Shown here: positions 53,949 to 62,022 of the stretch, piece by piece
How the letters are laid out: each line of letters opens with the position of its first letter
Numbering within the stretch: position 1 is the first letter of the stretch
Assembly (NCBI RefSeq): GCF_013348785.1
Contig: NZ_CP054691.1
Location: forward strand, 1,178,001 to 1,242,000
DNA: 64,000 nt
Reading direction: 5' to 3'
DNA from: Gordonia sp. X0973
GTDB lineage: Bacteria; Actinomycetota; Actinomycetes; Mycobacteriales; Mycobacteriaceae
The notes under the pieces: generated by a model
What the model was told of the DNA's origin: nothing
Seen by the model: only the letters and a program-made list of their open reading frames with translations
Databases searched by the model: none
Translations under genes and position numbers: made by a program

Positions 53949-54826
53949 GCGGGTCCTCGGTGGCCGACCGGCGGTTGGCCTACCTGTTCATCGCCCCCGC
54001 CGCGATCCTGATGGCGTTGGTGACCGCCTATCCCATCGGATACGCCGTGTGGCTCTCGCTGAACAAGGTCTCCCTGACGCAGCCGGGTAAGCGCGAATTC
54101 GTCGGGCTGGGCAACTATTCGACGGTGCTGACCGACGGCTACTGGTGGACCTCGCTGGGCGTGACGCTGGCGATCACGGTGGTGTCCGTGGCGATCGAAC
54201 TGGTCCTGGGCCTGGCCATCGCCATGGTCATGCACCGGACCATCGTCGGCAAGGGCACGGTCCGCACGATGGTGCTGCTGCCCTACGGCGTCGTCACCGT
54301 CGTCGCGGCGATGTCCTGGTACTACGCGTGGACGCCGGGTACCGGATATCTGGCGAACCTGTTGCCCGACGGCTCGGCGCCGCTGACGCAGCAATGGCCG
54401 TCGCTGGCGATCATCGTGCTCGCCGAGGTGTGGAAGACGACGCCGTTCATGGCACTGCTCCTGCTGGCCGGGCTGGCGTTGGTCCCCGACGATCTGCTGC
54501 GGGCCGCGCAGGTGGACGGGGCCGGTGCGTGGACGCGGCTGTGGCAGATCACCTTGCCGCTGATGAAGCCGGCGATCCTGGTGGCGCTGCTGTTCCGCAC
54601 GCTGGACGCCTTCCGCATCTTCGACAACATCTACGTGCTCACCAAAGGGGCCAACGGGACCGGGTCGGTCTCGATCCTCGGCTACGACAACCTGTTCAAG
54701 GCCTTCAACCTGGGCACCGGATCGGCGATCAGCGTCCTCGTCTTCCTCTGCGTCGCGGTGATCGCCGCGCTGTTCATCAAGGGTTTCGGGACCTCGGCGC
54801 CCGGCGCGGCGGAAGCGGGGAGGTGA
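53945..54826 (+). CDS. sugA: Trehalose ABC transporter permease SugA
   Basis: 293 residues with six membrane helices and the EAA loop [19 protein letters not shown]. It pairs with SugB as the channel for trehalose. GTG 53945, overlapping lpqY. The order lpqY-sugA-sugB-sugC is the mycobacterial one. Confidence 0.94.
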   Translation: MSGSSVADRRLAYLFIAPAAILMALVTAYPIGYAVWLSLNKVSLTQPGKREFVGLGNYSTVLTDGYWWTSLGVTLAITVVSVAIELVLGLAIAMVMHRTIVGKGTVRTMVLLPYGVVTVVAAMSWYYAWTPGTGYLANLLPDGSAPLTQQWPSLAIIVLAEVWKTTPFMALLLLAGLALVPDDLLRAAQVDGAGAWTRLWQITLPLMKPAILVALLFRTLDAFRIFDNIYVLTKGANGTGSVSILGYDNLFKAFNLGTGSAISVLVFLCVAVIAALFIKGFGTSAPGAAEAGR

Positions 54827-54830
54827 CGGC

Positions 54831-55646
54831 ATGGGTGCGAGCAAGCTGAAGTGGTCGCTGATCAACCTCGTCGTGGTGCTGTACGCGCTGATCCCGCTGT
54901 TGTGGATCCTGAGTCTCTCGTTCAAGTCCGACCCGACCGACGGGCGGCTGATCCCGGCCGACCCGACGCTCGCCAACTATCGGGACGCCTTCGCCTACCG
55001 CGGGTTCACCAGCGCGCTGGTGAACTCCGTCGGGATCGGACTCATCACCACGGTCATCGCGGTGGTGATCGGCACCCTGGCCGCCTACGCGATCGCGCGC
55101 CTGGACTTCCGGGGCAAGAAGCTCCTCGTCGGCGCGACCTTGCTCATCGCGATGTTCCCGCAGATCTCGTTGGTCACGCCGCTGTTCAACATCGAGCGGC
55201 GCCTGGGCCTGTTCGACACCTGGCCGGGCCTGATCCTGCCGTACATCACCTTCGCGCTGCCGCTGGCGATCTACACGCTCTCGGCCTTCTTCCGCGAGAT
55301 CCCGTGGGATCTGGAGAAGGCGGCCAAGCTCGACGGCGCCACCAGCGCCCAGGCCTTCCGACGGGTCGTCGTGCCGCTGGCCGCGCCCGGGGTCGTCACG
55401 GCCGCCATCCTCGTGTTCATCTTCTCCTGGAACGAACTGCTGCTGGCGTTGTCGCTGACGTCGAGCGAGCGGGCCGTCACCGCGCCGGTCGCGATCACCA
55501 ACTTCTCCGGGGTGTCCGAGTTCACCGAGCCGACCGGCCAGATCGCCGCCGCGGCGGTCGTGATCACCATCCCGATCATCGTGTTCGTACTCATCTTCCA
55601 ACGTCGTATCGTCGCCGGCCTCACCTCCGGCGCGGTGAAGGGTTAA
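54831..55646 (+). CDS. sugB: Trehalose ABC transporter permease SugB
   Basis: 271 residues with six membrane helices and the EAA loop [23 protein letters not shown] 54831 follows the sugA stop by 4 nt and sugC starts 3 nt after its stop. Second half of the membrane channel. Confidence 0.95.
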   Translation: MGASKLKWSLINLVVVLYALIPLLWILSLSFKSDPTDGRLIPADPTLANYRDAFAYRGFTSALVNSVGIGLITTVIAVVIGTLAAYAIARLDFRGKKLLVGATLLIAMFPQISLVTPLFNIERRLGLFDTWPGLILPYITFALPLAIYTLSAFFREIPWDLEKAAKLDGATSAQAFRRVVVPLAAPGVVTAAILVFIFSWNELLLALSLTSSERAVTAPVAITNFSGVSEFTEPTGQIAAAAVVITIPIIVFVLIFQRRIVAGLTSGAVKG

Positions 55647-55649
55647 CCA

Positions 55650-56762
55650 ATGGCCGAAATCGTCGCCGACGGCATCAGCAAGACCTATCCCGACGGGTCG
55701 GTGGCCGTCGCCGAACTCGACCTGACGATCGCCGACGGCGAATTCGTCATCCTCGTCGGGCCGTCGGGCTGCGGCAAGTCGACGACCCTCAACATGATCG
55801 CGGGCCTGGAGGACATCAGCGCGGGCGAACTGCGCATCGACGGCGAGCGCGTCAACGAGAAGGCGCCGCGCGACCGCGACATCGCCATGGTGTTCCAGAA
55901 CTACGCCCTGTACCCGCACATGACGGTGCGGCAGAACATCGAGTTCCCGTTGACGCTGGCCCGCCCGAAGCCGGACAAGGCGGCGATCGCCGAGCAGGTG
56001 GCCCAGGTGTCGACGATCCTGGGGCTCGACGAGTACCTCGACCGCAAACCGGCCCAACTGTCCGGCGGTCAGCGCCAGCGCGTCGCGATGGGCCGTGCCA
56101 TCGTGCGTTCGCCCAAGGCCTTCCTGATGGACGAGCCGCTGTCCAACCTCGACGCCAAGCTGCGCGGCGCGATGCGCGTCGAGATCGCCCGGCTGCAGGC
56201 GCGCTTGGGGACGACGACCGTCTACGTCACCCACGACCAGACCGAGGCGATGACGCTGGGCGACCGGGTCGTCGTGATGCGCGACGGATTCGTCCAGCAG
56301 ATCGGCACCCCCGACGAGCTGTACCGGAGTCCGGCGAACCTGTTCGTCGCCGGGTTCATCGGGTCGCCGGCCATGAATCTGCTGTCGGGGCGCCTGACCC
56401 CGGAGGCGGTCGAGACCGACTTGGGGTCCATCCCGCTCGTCGACCCCGGACACGTCGCCTCGGCCGCGCTGCGCGCGCACAGCGACGGCACGGTGGTCGT
56501 CGGGATCCGGCCCGAGCACCTGCACGACACCGCGCTCACCCGGGAGGTCCTGCGGACCCCGCTCGAGTTCATCGCCGACGTCGACGTGCTGGAGTCGCTC
56601 GGTTCGGACAACTACGCGCATCTGCAGGTGCCAGGCAGCGAGGTCATCGCCCGGTTGTCGCCGCAGTCGCAGATCCGGCGCGGCAGCCGTGCATCGCTGG
56701 TGTTCGACGCCGCCGACGTCATCGTCTTCGACGCCAAGTCCGGCACCAACCTGTCGCGGTGA
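55650..56762 (+). CDS. sugC: Trehalose ABC transporter ATPase SugC
   Basis: 370 residues. Walker A GPSGCGKST, Q-loop, signature LSGGQRQR, Walker B AFLMDEP and the H-loop THDQTEAMTLGDR, followed by the MalK-type C-terminal TOBE domain. It powers uptake by SugAB. The stop overlaps the next gene by 4 nt. Confidence 0.96.
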   Translation: MAEIVADGISKTYPDGSVAVAELDLTIADGEFVILVGPSGCGKSTTLNMIAGLEDISAGELRIDGERVNEKAPRDRDIAMVFQNYALYPHMTVRQNIEFPLTLARPKPDKAAIAEQVAQVSTILGLDEYLDRKPAQLSGGQRQRVAMGRAIVRSPKAFLMDEPLSNLDAKLRGAMRVEIARLQARLGTTTVYVTHDQTEAMTLGDRVVVMRDGFVQQIGTPDELYRSPANLFVAGFIGSPAMNLLSGRLTPEAVETDLGSIPLVDPGHVASAALRAHSDGTVVVGIRPEHLHDTALTREVLRTPLEFIADVDVLESLGSDNYAHLQVPGSEVIARLSPQSQIRRGSRASLVFDAADVIVFDAKSGTNLSR

Positions 56763-57367
56763 GCGCCGCGCGGTGGTCGACCGATCTGATCGCCGGTCAC
56801 GTCGGGGCCGCGCTGGGCGGACAGCCCCAGCGGGCCTCGGTCACCTTCCTGGGGGCCGAGCCGATCGACGTGCTGCGCTTCGCGACCGACTCCGACGGTG
56901 CTCCGATGCTGGTCTTCGTGACGGCGGGGGCGTCGCGTCATCCGATGGCCGACCCCGCGGACCTCAATCCCGATCCGGTGCGCGGTCCGCGCGCCGAACT
57001 GGTCGTCCGGCTGCGCGTGAGCGGCCCCGACCTGGCGCTGCCCAACCTGCACCGCGCGGTGGCGATGGTGGCGGCGACGCCGGTGGTCGAGGGGCTGGTA
57101 CTGGACGCCGACGCCCTCGTCGACCTCGGCGCGCCGCTGTGGGACGGTTCCCCGTTCACCGCGGTCCTGCTCGACGAGGACGAGTTGGCGCCGCTGAGTC
57201 TGGCCGCCCCCGCGGATCCGGTCCGCTTCCTGCGCGCGGTGCCGGTGACGGCCAACGAGGCCGCCTGGGTGCGCCTCAAGGGCGCACCGGCACTCCGTGA
57301 GGCCTGGACCGAAGCCGGGATCGATCCGGCCGACCCGCGCCGGGTGGCCGCGACGCTGGGTGGCTAG
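56759..57367 (+). CDS. Suppressor-of-fused (SUFU)-domain-like protein
   Basis: 202 residues. The pattern MLVFVTAGASRHPM, then RAELVVRLRVSG and FTAVLLDEDELAPL, resembles the SUFU fold found in bacteria, often in toxin-immunity sets or with unknown role. GTG 56759 overlaps the sugC stop (GTGA), so it belongs to the trehalose operon. Why such a gene rides here is not clear. No signal peptide. Confidence 0.6.
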   Translation: MSAARWSTDLIAGHVGAALGGQPQRASVTFLGAEPIDVLRFATDSDGAPMLVFVTAGASRHPMADPADLNPDPVRGPRAELVVRLRVSGPDLALPNLHRAVAMVAATPVVEGLVLDADALVDLGAPLWDGSPFTAVLLDEDELAPLSLAAPADPVRFLRAVPVTANEAAWVRLKGAPALREAWTEAGIDPADPRRVAATLGG

Positions 57368-57398
57368 CCGCTCGGGTGGTCCCGATGCCAGACGCGGG

Positions 57399-58097
57399 CT
57401 AACGAGTTCGCCCGATCGAGCAGCAGTCATCCGCGCAGCAGTGCTCTGCCTCCCCTTCCCCGGAGAGGACGGCGACGGGGGTGGCGCAGCAGGCGTCGCC
57501 CTTCCATGCCTCGACACCCTCACGAACGGCGAACGCCGCGACGACGAGCGCGGCGACCGAGTCGGCCCATGCCCAACCGAGAAGACTGTTGAGCAGCAAT
57601 CCCATCAACAGCGCTGCCGACAGGTAGCTGCAGATCAGGGTCTGTTTGGAGTCAACGACGGCCGAGGTGGAGCCGAGTTCACGGCCCGTGCGGCGTTCGA
57701 ACCAGCTGACCAAAGGCATCACCACGAGGCTGAGTGCCGCCAGCACGATGCCTACGGGGGAGTGCTCCGGCTCGCGCAGCCCGGCCAGCGACAGCACGGC
57801 GTCCACCGACACATACGCGGCGAGGCCGAAGAACGACACCGCGATCACCCGTAGTGCCGTTTCCTCGCGCTTGTCCGGGTCGGGGGCGGCGAATTGCCAG
57901 GCAACCGCCGCGGCGGAAAGTACCTCGACGACGGAGTCGAGCCCGAATCCGACCAGGGCAGCGGAGGACGCGATGCGGCCGGCGATCAGGGCCACGACTG
58001 CCTCGACGACATTCCAGCTGATGGTGAGTGCGACGACGATTCGGATCCGTCGCTGCAGCACAGCCGTGCGCGCCGGGGTTAGCGCCGCGGAGGTCAC
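57399..58097 (-). CDS. Cation efflux protein (CDF-like) with Cys-rich tail
   Basis: 232 residues, about five to six membrane helices with GLDSVVEVLSAAAVAW, the Asp-containing metal site of CDF-type exporters. The usual cytoplasmic C-terminal domain is replaced by a short Cys-rich tail (GDACCATPV and HCCADDCCS) with six cysteines, suited to soft metals such as Cd or Pb. GTG 58097 overlaps the cmtR stop by 4 nt, so the two are one regulated unit. Confidence 0.85.
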   Translation of the reverse strand: MTSAALTPARTAVLQRRIRIVVALTISWNVVEAVVALIAGRIASSAALVGFGLDSVVEVLSAAAVAWQFAAPDPDKREETALRVIAVSFFGLAAYVSVDAVLSLAGLREPEHSPVGIVLAALSLVVMPLVSWFERRTGRELGSTSAVVDSKQTLICSYLSAALLMGLLLNSLLGWAWADSVAALVVAAFAVREGVEAWKGDACCATPVAVLSGEGEAEHCCADDCCSIGRTR

Positions 58098-58456
58098 CGC
58101 GCCACGTCGGAGTCCGCGCAGCAGCCGGGCACCGTGCAAGACGGGTCAGTACAGGGCTCGCTCTCATCGACGGCCAGGGTCACCTCCACAAGCGCCGACA
58201 AGGCCCGCGCCAGGTGGGGGTCGGCGATCTCATACCTAGTCATGCGACCTTCCGGCGCCGCGATGACTATCCCGCACCCGCGCAGGCATGCCAGGTGGTT
58301 GGACACGTTTGTGCGTGTCAGCTCCAGCGTCTCGGCGAGTCTGGCTGGGTAGCCCGGCTCGTCCAGCAGGGCGAGCAGGATGCGCGACCGGGTCGGATCG
58401 GCCATGGCGCGGCCAATCCGGTTCATGACGTCCACCCGGGAAGCAATAGTCAGCAT
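58094..58456 (-). CDS. cmtR: ArsR/SmtB-family cadmium/lead sensor, CmtR-like
   Basis: 120 residues with the winged helix SNHLACLRGCG. Cysteines at 57, 61 and 102 fall at exactly the metal-ligand positions of M. tuberculosis CmtR, which binds Cd(II) and Pb(II). Cys4 of that protein is Ile here. A further C-terminal CTDPSC and GCC add thiols. ATG 58456 is 6 nt after TATAGT, so the mRNA is probably leaderless, and an 18-bp palindrome covers both. Metal binding should release it and express the CDF exporter. Confidence 0.92.
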   Translation of the reverse strand: MLTIASRVDVMNRIGRAMADPTRSRILLALLDEPGYPARLAETLELTRTNVSNHLACLRGCGIVIAAPEGRMTRYEIADPHLARALSALVEVTLAVDESEPCTDPSCTVPGCCADSDVAR

Positions 58457-58465
58457 GTGCTGACT
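58448..58465. promoter_or_regulatory. CmtR operator, perfect palindrome
   Basis: AGTCAGCATGTGCTGACT is an 8-bp perfect inverted repeat with a 2-nt centre. It covers the last part of the -10 TATAGT (58463-58468, minus) and the start codon of cmtR. Binding would block RNA polymerase. A partial half site, GCAGTTACTGAC, follows at 58471-58482. Confidence 0.85.
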
Positions 58466-58516
58466 ATACAGCAGTTACTGACCTATTGTGAGACCTCGGG
58501 CGGGTGCCCGACGAGA

Positions 58517-58855
58517 TCAGGTGGCCAGCACGTAGACCCAGCCGCGGCCACCAGAGCGCAGCGGCACCTCGACGCGGGCGTAGTCGTCGACCTCGTATTC
58601 GTCGGCGGCGGCCAACTCGTCGTCGTCGACGCGGAAGGCCGTTCCCTCCACGGCGTCGTCGGCGGAACCGGGCACCAGGATCGGGTGCCGGTCGGTGCCG
58701 CTGCGCGCGATGACCATCGGGTCGGTGATGGTCAGCATCTCGCTGCGGTAGCCGACGATCGCGTCGGCGACGCCGGGCAGCAGGCGGCCGAAGGTGGCGC
58801 GCTGCACCTCGGGGAGTTGCAGCGTGCCGTAGGAGAACAGGGTGTGGACCGTCAT
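58517..58855 (-). CDS. Gamma-glutamylcyclotransferase-like (AIG2/GGACT) protein
   Basis: 112 residues. FSYGTLQ near the start and the GTAF-type loop EGTAFRVDDDELAAADEYE with a conserved Glu in the family pocket. ATG 58855 overlaps the corA stop (ATGA), so it is coupled to corA. It acts on gamma-glutamyl amines or a related bond; the substrate is not clear. Confidence 0.8.
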   Translation of the reverse strand: MTVHTLFSYGTLQLPEVQRATFGRLLPGVADAIVGYRSEMLTITDPMVIARSGTDRHPILVPGSADDAVEGTAFRVDDDELAAADEYEVDDYARVEVPLRSGGRGWVYVLAT

Positions 58856-59850
58856 AGCCATCCGTGCTTGCGGAAGTTGCGCCACAGCAGGGCGCAGATG
58901 GCGACCATGATGCCGAGGATGACGAAATAGCCGTAGTGCCAATCCAACTCGGGCATGTGCTTGAAGTTCATCCCGTAGATCCCGGCGATCATGGTCGGCG
59001 CCGCCGCCATCGCCGCCCACGCGGTGATCTTGCGCATGTCGGTGTTCTGCTGGATGCCGACCTTCGCGGCGGCCGAGTCGAGCATCGACGAGAGCAGGTT
59101 GTCGTAGTCCATGACGCGGTCGTTGACCGTGGTGAGGTGGTCGGAGACGTCGCGGAAGTAGGTGCGCACCTCGTCGGGCAGCCACGGGTTCGGCATGGTC
59201 AGCCGCTGCAGCGGGATGGTCAGCGGCGTGCAGGCGCGGCGGAACTCGATCACCTCGCGGCGCAGCAGGTAGACCGGGTCGATGTCGACGACCGCGCCGC
59301 CGAACACGGCCTGTTCGATCTCGACGACGTCGGTGTCGAGTTCCTCGGCCACCACCAGGTAGGCGTCGACGACCCGGTCGGCGACCGCGTGCAGCACCAC
59401 CGAGGGCCCGATCGCCAGCGCGGTCGGATTCTCCTCGAGGCGGTGGCGCATCGACGCCAGTTCGGTCTGTTCGCCGTGGCGGACGGTGATGACGTAGTCC
59501 TCGCCGAGGAACACCATGATCTCGCCGGTGGAGACGACCTCCGCGGTGGAGGCGAGCGAGTCGTGGTCGACGTAGGCGACGGTGCGCAGCACCATGAACA
59601 GCGTCTCGCCGTACATCTCGAGCTTGGGGCGCTGGTGGGCGACGACGGCATCCTCGACGGCGAGTTCGTGCAGCCCGAACACCGAGGCGATGTCGGTCAT
59701 CTGCAGGGTGTCGGGGGCGTGCACGCCCAACCAGACGAAGCCCTCGCCGGTCTCGCGCACCTTCGCCAAGGCGTCGGCGTAGCCGTATGCCTGGGGATCG
59801 CGCACCCCGTCGACGTAGATCGCGCAGTCAACAACAGGATCGGCGGTCAC
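58852..59850 (-). CDS. corA: Magnesium/cobalt transporter CorA
   Basis: 332 residues. A large cytoplasmic domain is followed by two C-terminal membrane helices with YGMNF, the signature between them. It lets Mg2+ enter, gated by Mg2+ binding. GTG 59850 lies 8 nt after TACTAT, a leaderless-like promoter. It corresponds to Rv1239c. The MgtE-N/CBS protein is 7 kb away and is not a partner. Confidence 0.94.
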   Translation of the reverse strand: MTADPVVDCAIYVDGVRDPQAYGYADALAKVRETGEGFVWLGVHAPDTLQMTDIASVFGLHELAVEDAVVAHQRPKLEMYGETLFMVLRTVAYVDHDSLASTAEVVSTGEIMVFLGEDYVITVRHGEQTELASMRHRLEENPTALAIGPSVVLHAVADRVVDAYLVVAEELDTDVVEIEQAVFGGAVVDIDPVYLLRREVIEFRRACTPLTIPLQRLTMPNPWLPDEVRTYFRDVSDHLTTVNDRVMDYDNLLSSMLDSAAAKVGIQQNTDMRKITAWAAMAAAPTMIAGIYGMNFKHMPELDWHYGYFVILGIMVAICALLWRNFRKHGWL

Positions 59851-59885
59851 GACTGTTGATAGTAGGCGATTGCTACGGTGTGGGC

Positions 59886-60455
59886 ATGGCGCGATGGGTG
59901 ATGCTGTTCGGGGTGGTGGTCGCAGTGCTGACCGGGTGTGCGGCGCAACCCGCGCCGGCGCCGCTGCGCATCGGCGCGTCGTCGGATCCGCAGATGCAGA
60001 TGGTCGCCGCGCTGTACCGCGGCGCCCTGCGGGTCCAGCGCATCGCGGTGGAGGAGCCGATCCGCATCGCGAACGACCGGGCCCAGCTCGACGCGATGGG
60101 CGGTGACGAGGTCGACCTCTTCCCGACGACGGTCCCGCTGCTGTTGGCGGTGGTGCTCCCGGCCGGTCGGCCCGGTGCCTCGGGAGCCGAGGCGACCGAG
60201 TTCGGGGACGCCGACTACACGCTGGTCAGCCGCTCACTGCCGACCGGCGTCGCGGTCGGCGACCCGGTGGCGGGACAGCAACTGGTGCCGGTGTACCGCG
60301 CCACGCGGTTCGAGCGTGACGACGTGAAGGCGCTCAACAAGGTCGCCGGTGAGTTGACGATGCCCGACCTGGCGGCGCTCACGGCGCAATGGCAGGCGGG
60401 GAAGGACCAGACCGTGCTGGTGGGCGACTGGCTCAGCCAGCACGGTTTGGCCTAG
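59886..60455 (+). CDS. lpqZ: LpqZ-like lipoprotein (OpuAC-type fold)
   Basis: 189 residues. A lipobox LTGC (VVAVLTGCAAQ) shows membrane anchoring. The rest, LRIGASSDPQMQMVAALYRG and then EVDLFPTTVP, resembles an osmoprotectant-binding (OpuAC) fold, only about two thirds of the length of M. tuberculosis LpqZ. ATG 59886 is 6 nt after TACGGT. No transporter genes lie next to it, so its ligand is unknown. It is the Rv1244 counterpart by position. Confidence 0.75.
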   Translation: MARWVMLFGVVVAVLTGCAAQPAPAPLRIGASSDPQMQMVAALYRGALRVQRIAVEEPIRIANDRAQLDAMGGDEVDLFPTTVPLLLAVVLPAGRPGASGAEATEFGDADYTLVSRSLPTGVAVGDPVAGQQLVPVYRATRFERDDVKALNKVAGELTMPDLAALTAQWQAGKDQTVLVGDWLSQHGLA

Positions 60456-60468
60456 CTTCCGGCTGCTC

Positions 60469-61314
60469 CTACTTGGAGAAACGCTTGATCGCCGCGCCGG
60501 TGAGGCGGGCGGCGATTCCCTGGTAGCCCGACGCGACGAGGCGGACCCACAGGTCGAGCAGCTTCGCGTCGTTGCCGACGAGGACGCGGGCGCGCCCCTT
60601 CTCGACCGCGCGCAGGATGATGTCGGCGGCCTTCTCCGGGCTCATCCGCAGCAGGTACTTGTCGAAGGCGTCGGCGAGCTTCGAGTTGTTCTCGTCGTCG
60701 CCGGAGAAGGTCGCGTTCTTCGCGATCGCGGTCTTGACGCCGCCGGGGTGGACACAGGTGACCTTGACCGGGTGCTTGGCCAGGATCATCTCCTGGTTGA
60801 GCGACTCGGTGAAGCCGCGCACGGCGAACTTCGCCGAGTTGTAGGCCGACTGGCCGGGCTCGGAGAGGAGGCCGAACAGCGACGAGGTGTTGACGATGTG
60901 GCCGTCGCCCGAGGCGATGATGTGGGGGAGGAAGGCCTTGGTCCCGTTGACGACGCCCCAGAAGTCGACGTCCATCACGCGGTCGATGTCCTTGAACTCC
61001 ATGTGCTCGACCTCGCCGTGGTGGGCGATGCCGGCGTTGTTGAAGATCGCGTTGACCTTGCCGAAATGATCGGCGACGGTCTGGGCGTACTCTAGGACGG
61101 CCTCGCGCTCGGCGACGTTGAGGAGTTGGCTGTGGACCTCGGTGCCGGTCGCCTTCACCAGGCGCTCGGTCTCGGCCAGACCGTTGGGATCGACGTCGCT
61201 GATGGCGACCTTGGCGCCGCGCTTGCCGAGCTTGACGGCCAGCTCGCGGCCCATGCCCGACGCGGCTCCGGTGACAACGACGACCTTGTTGCGGAAATCA
61301 TCCATGCCGCTCAC
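60469..61314 (-). CDS. Short-chain dehydrogenase/reductase
   Basis: 281 residues. The NAD(P) loop is TGAASGMGREL and the catalytic Ser-Tyr-Lys are in NTSSLFG and YNSAK. It corresponds to Rv1245c. GTG 61314 is used; ATG 61305 is also in frame. It is divergent from a TetR gene with two operator-like repeats between, so it is likely controlled by that regulator. The substrate is unknown. Confidence 0.9.
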   Translation of the reverse strand: MSGMDDFRNKVVVVTGAASGMGRELAVKLGKRGAKVAISDVDPNGLAETERLVKATGTEVHSQLLNVAEREAVLEYAQTVADHFGKVNAIFNNAGIAHHGEVEHMEFKDIDRVMDVDFWGVVNGTKAFLPHIIASGDGHIVNTSSLFGLLSEPGQSAYNSAKFAVRGFTESLNQEMILAKHPVKVTCVHPGGVKTAIAKNATFSGDDENNSKLADAFDKYLLRMSPEKAADIILRAVEKGRARVLVGNDAKLLDLWVRLVASGYQGIAARLTGAAIKRFSK

Positions 61315-61326
61315 GCTATCCGATTT

Positions 61327-61366
61327 ATTGACGCATCGTCAATAGCCTATTGGACGGTTGGTCAAT
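61327..61366. promoter_or_regulatory. Paired operators between the SDR and TetR genes
   Basis: ATTGACGCATCGTCAAT (61327-61343) is a perfect ATTGAC-N5-GTCAAT repeat. A second, looser copy (ATTGGAC...GGTCAAT) is at 61349-61366, about 22 bp away centre to centre. The gap is only 69 bp and must hold both promoters. A TACGGT -10 at 61373-61378 could start the TetR mRNA as leaderless. Confidence 0.7.
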
Positions 61367-61383
61367 AGTGTTACGGTGGCGGT

Positions 61384-62022
61384 GTGGCACGTGGTGACGA
61401 GGGTAAGAAGCGGACGCGGATGAGTCCGGCGGCGCGGCGCGAGCAGTTCATCGCCTTGGGTCGTGACCTGGTCAAACGCGTCTCTGCGGAGAAGGTCTCG
61501 ATCGAATCGGTGGCGCAGGCGGCGGGGGTCTCGCGCGCGCTGGTGTTCCACTACTTCGCGTCGAAACAGGAGTTCCACGTCGCCCTCGCGCAGGCGCAGG
61601 CCGACGAGCTGTTGTCGGTCGTGCAACCCGACCCCGCCATCGCCGAGCCGGTCGAAGTGCTCCGGGCCTCGATGAACGCCTACCTCGACTTCGTCACCGA
61701 GAACCGGCATGCCTACACGGCCTTCCTGCGCGGCACGGCGGCGGCCGATCCGCAGATGCGGCGGATCGTCGACACCACCCGGTCGCGGATCGCCGCGATG
61801 ATCCAGGAGCGCACCGTCGTCTTCGCGGACTGGACCCCCACCGCGGAACTCGCCGTGCGCGGCTGGTTCGCCTTCGTCGACGAGATCGCGCTGATCTGGC
61901 TGGACGGATCGCGACTCACGCGCGCCGAGGTCCTCGACCTGGCGGTGGAATCGCTGCTCGCCCTCGCGCCGGTGACCGGCGCCGTCGACGACGTCCGAAC
62001 CGCCGACGGCGCTCCCCGCTAG
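61384..62022 (+). CDS. TetR-family transcriptional regulator
   Basis: 212 residues with the helix-turn-helix [21 protein letters not shown], a basic N-terminus and a ligand domain. GTG 61384, probably leaderless. It is expected to repress itself and the divergent SDR gene through the paired repeats. Its stop overlaps that of kgd by 3 nt on the other strand (CTAG). Confidence 0.86.
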   Translation: MARGDEGKKRTRMSPAARREQFIALGRDLVKRVSAEKVSIESVAQAAGVSRALVFHYFASKQEFHVALAQAQADELLSVVQPDPAIAEPVEVLRASMNAYLDFVTENRHAYTAFLRGTAAADPQMRRIVDTTRSRIAAMIQERTVVFADWTPTAELAVRGWFAFVDEIALIWLDGSRLTRAEVLDLAVESLLALAPVTGAVDDVRTADGAPR

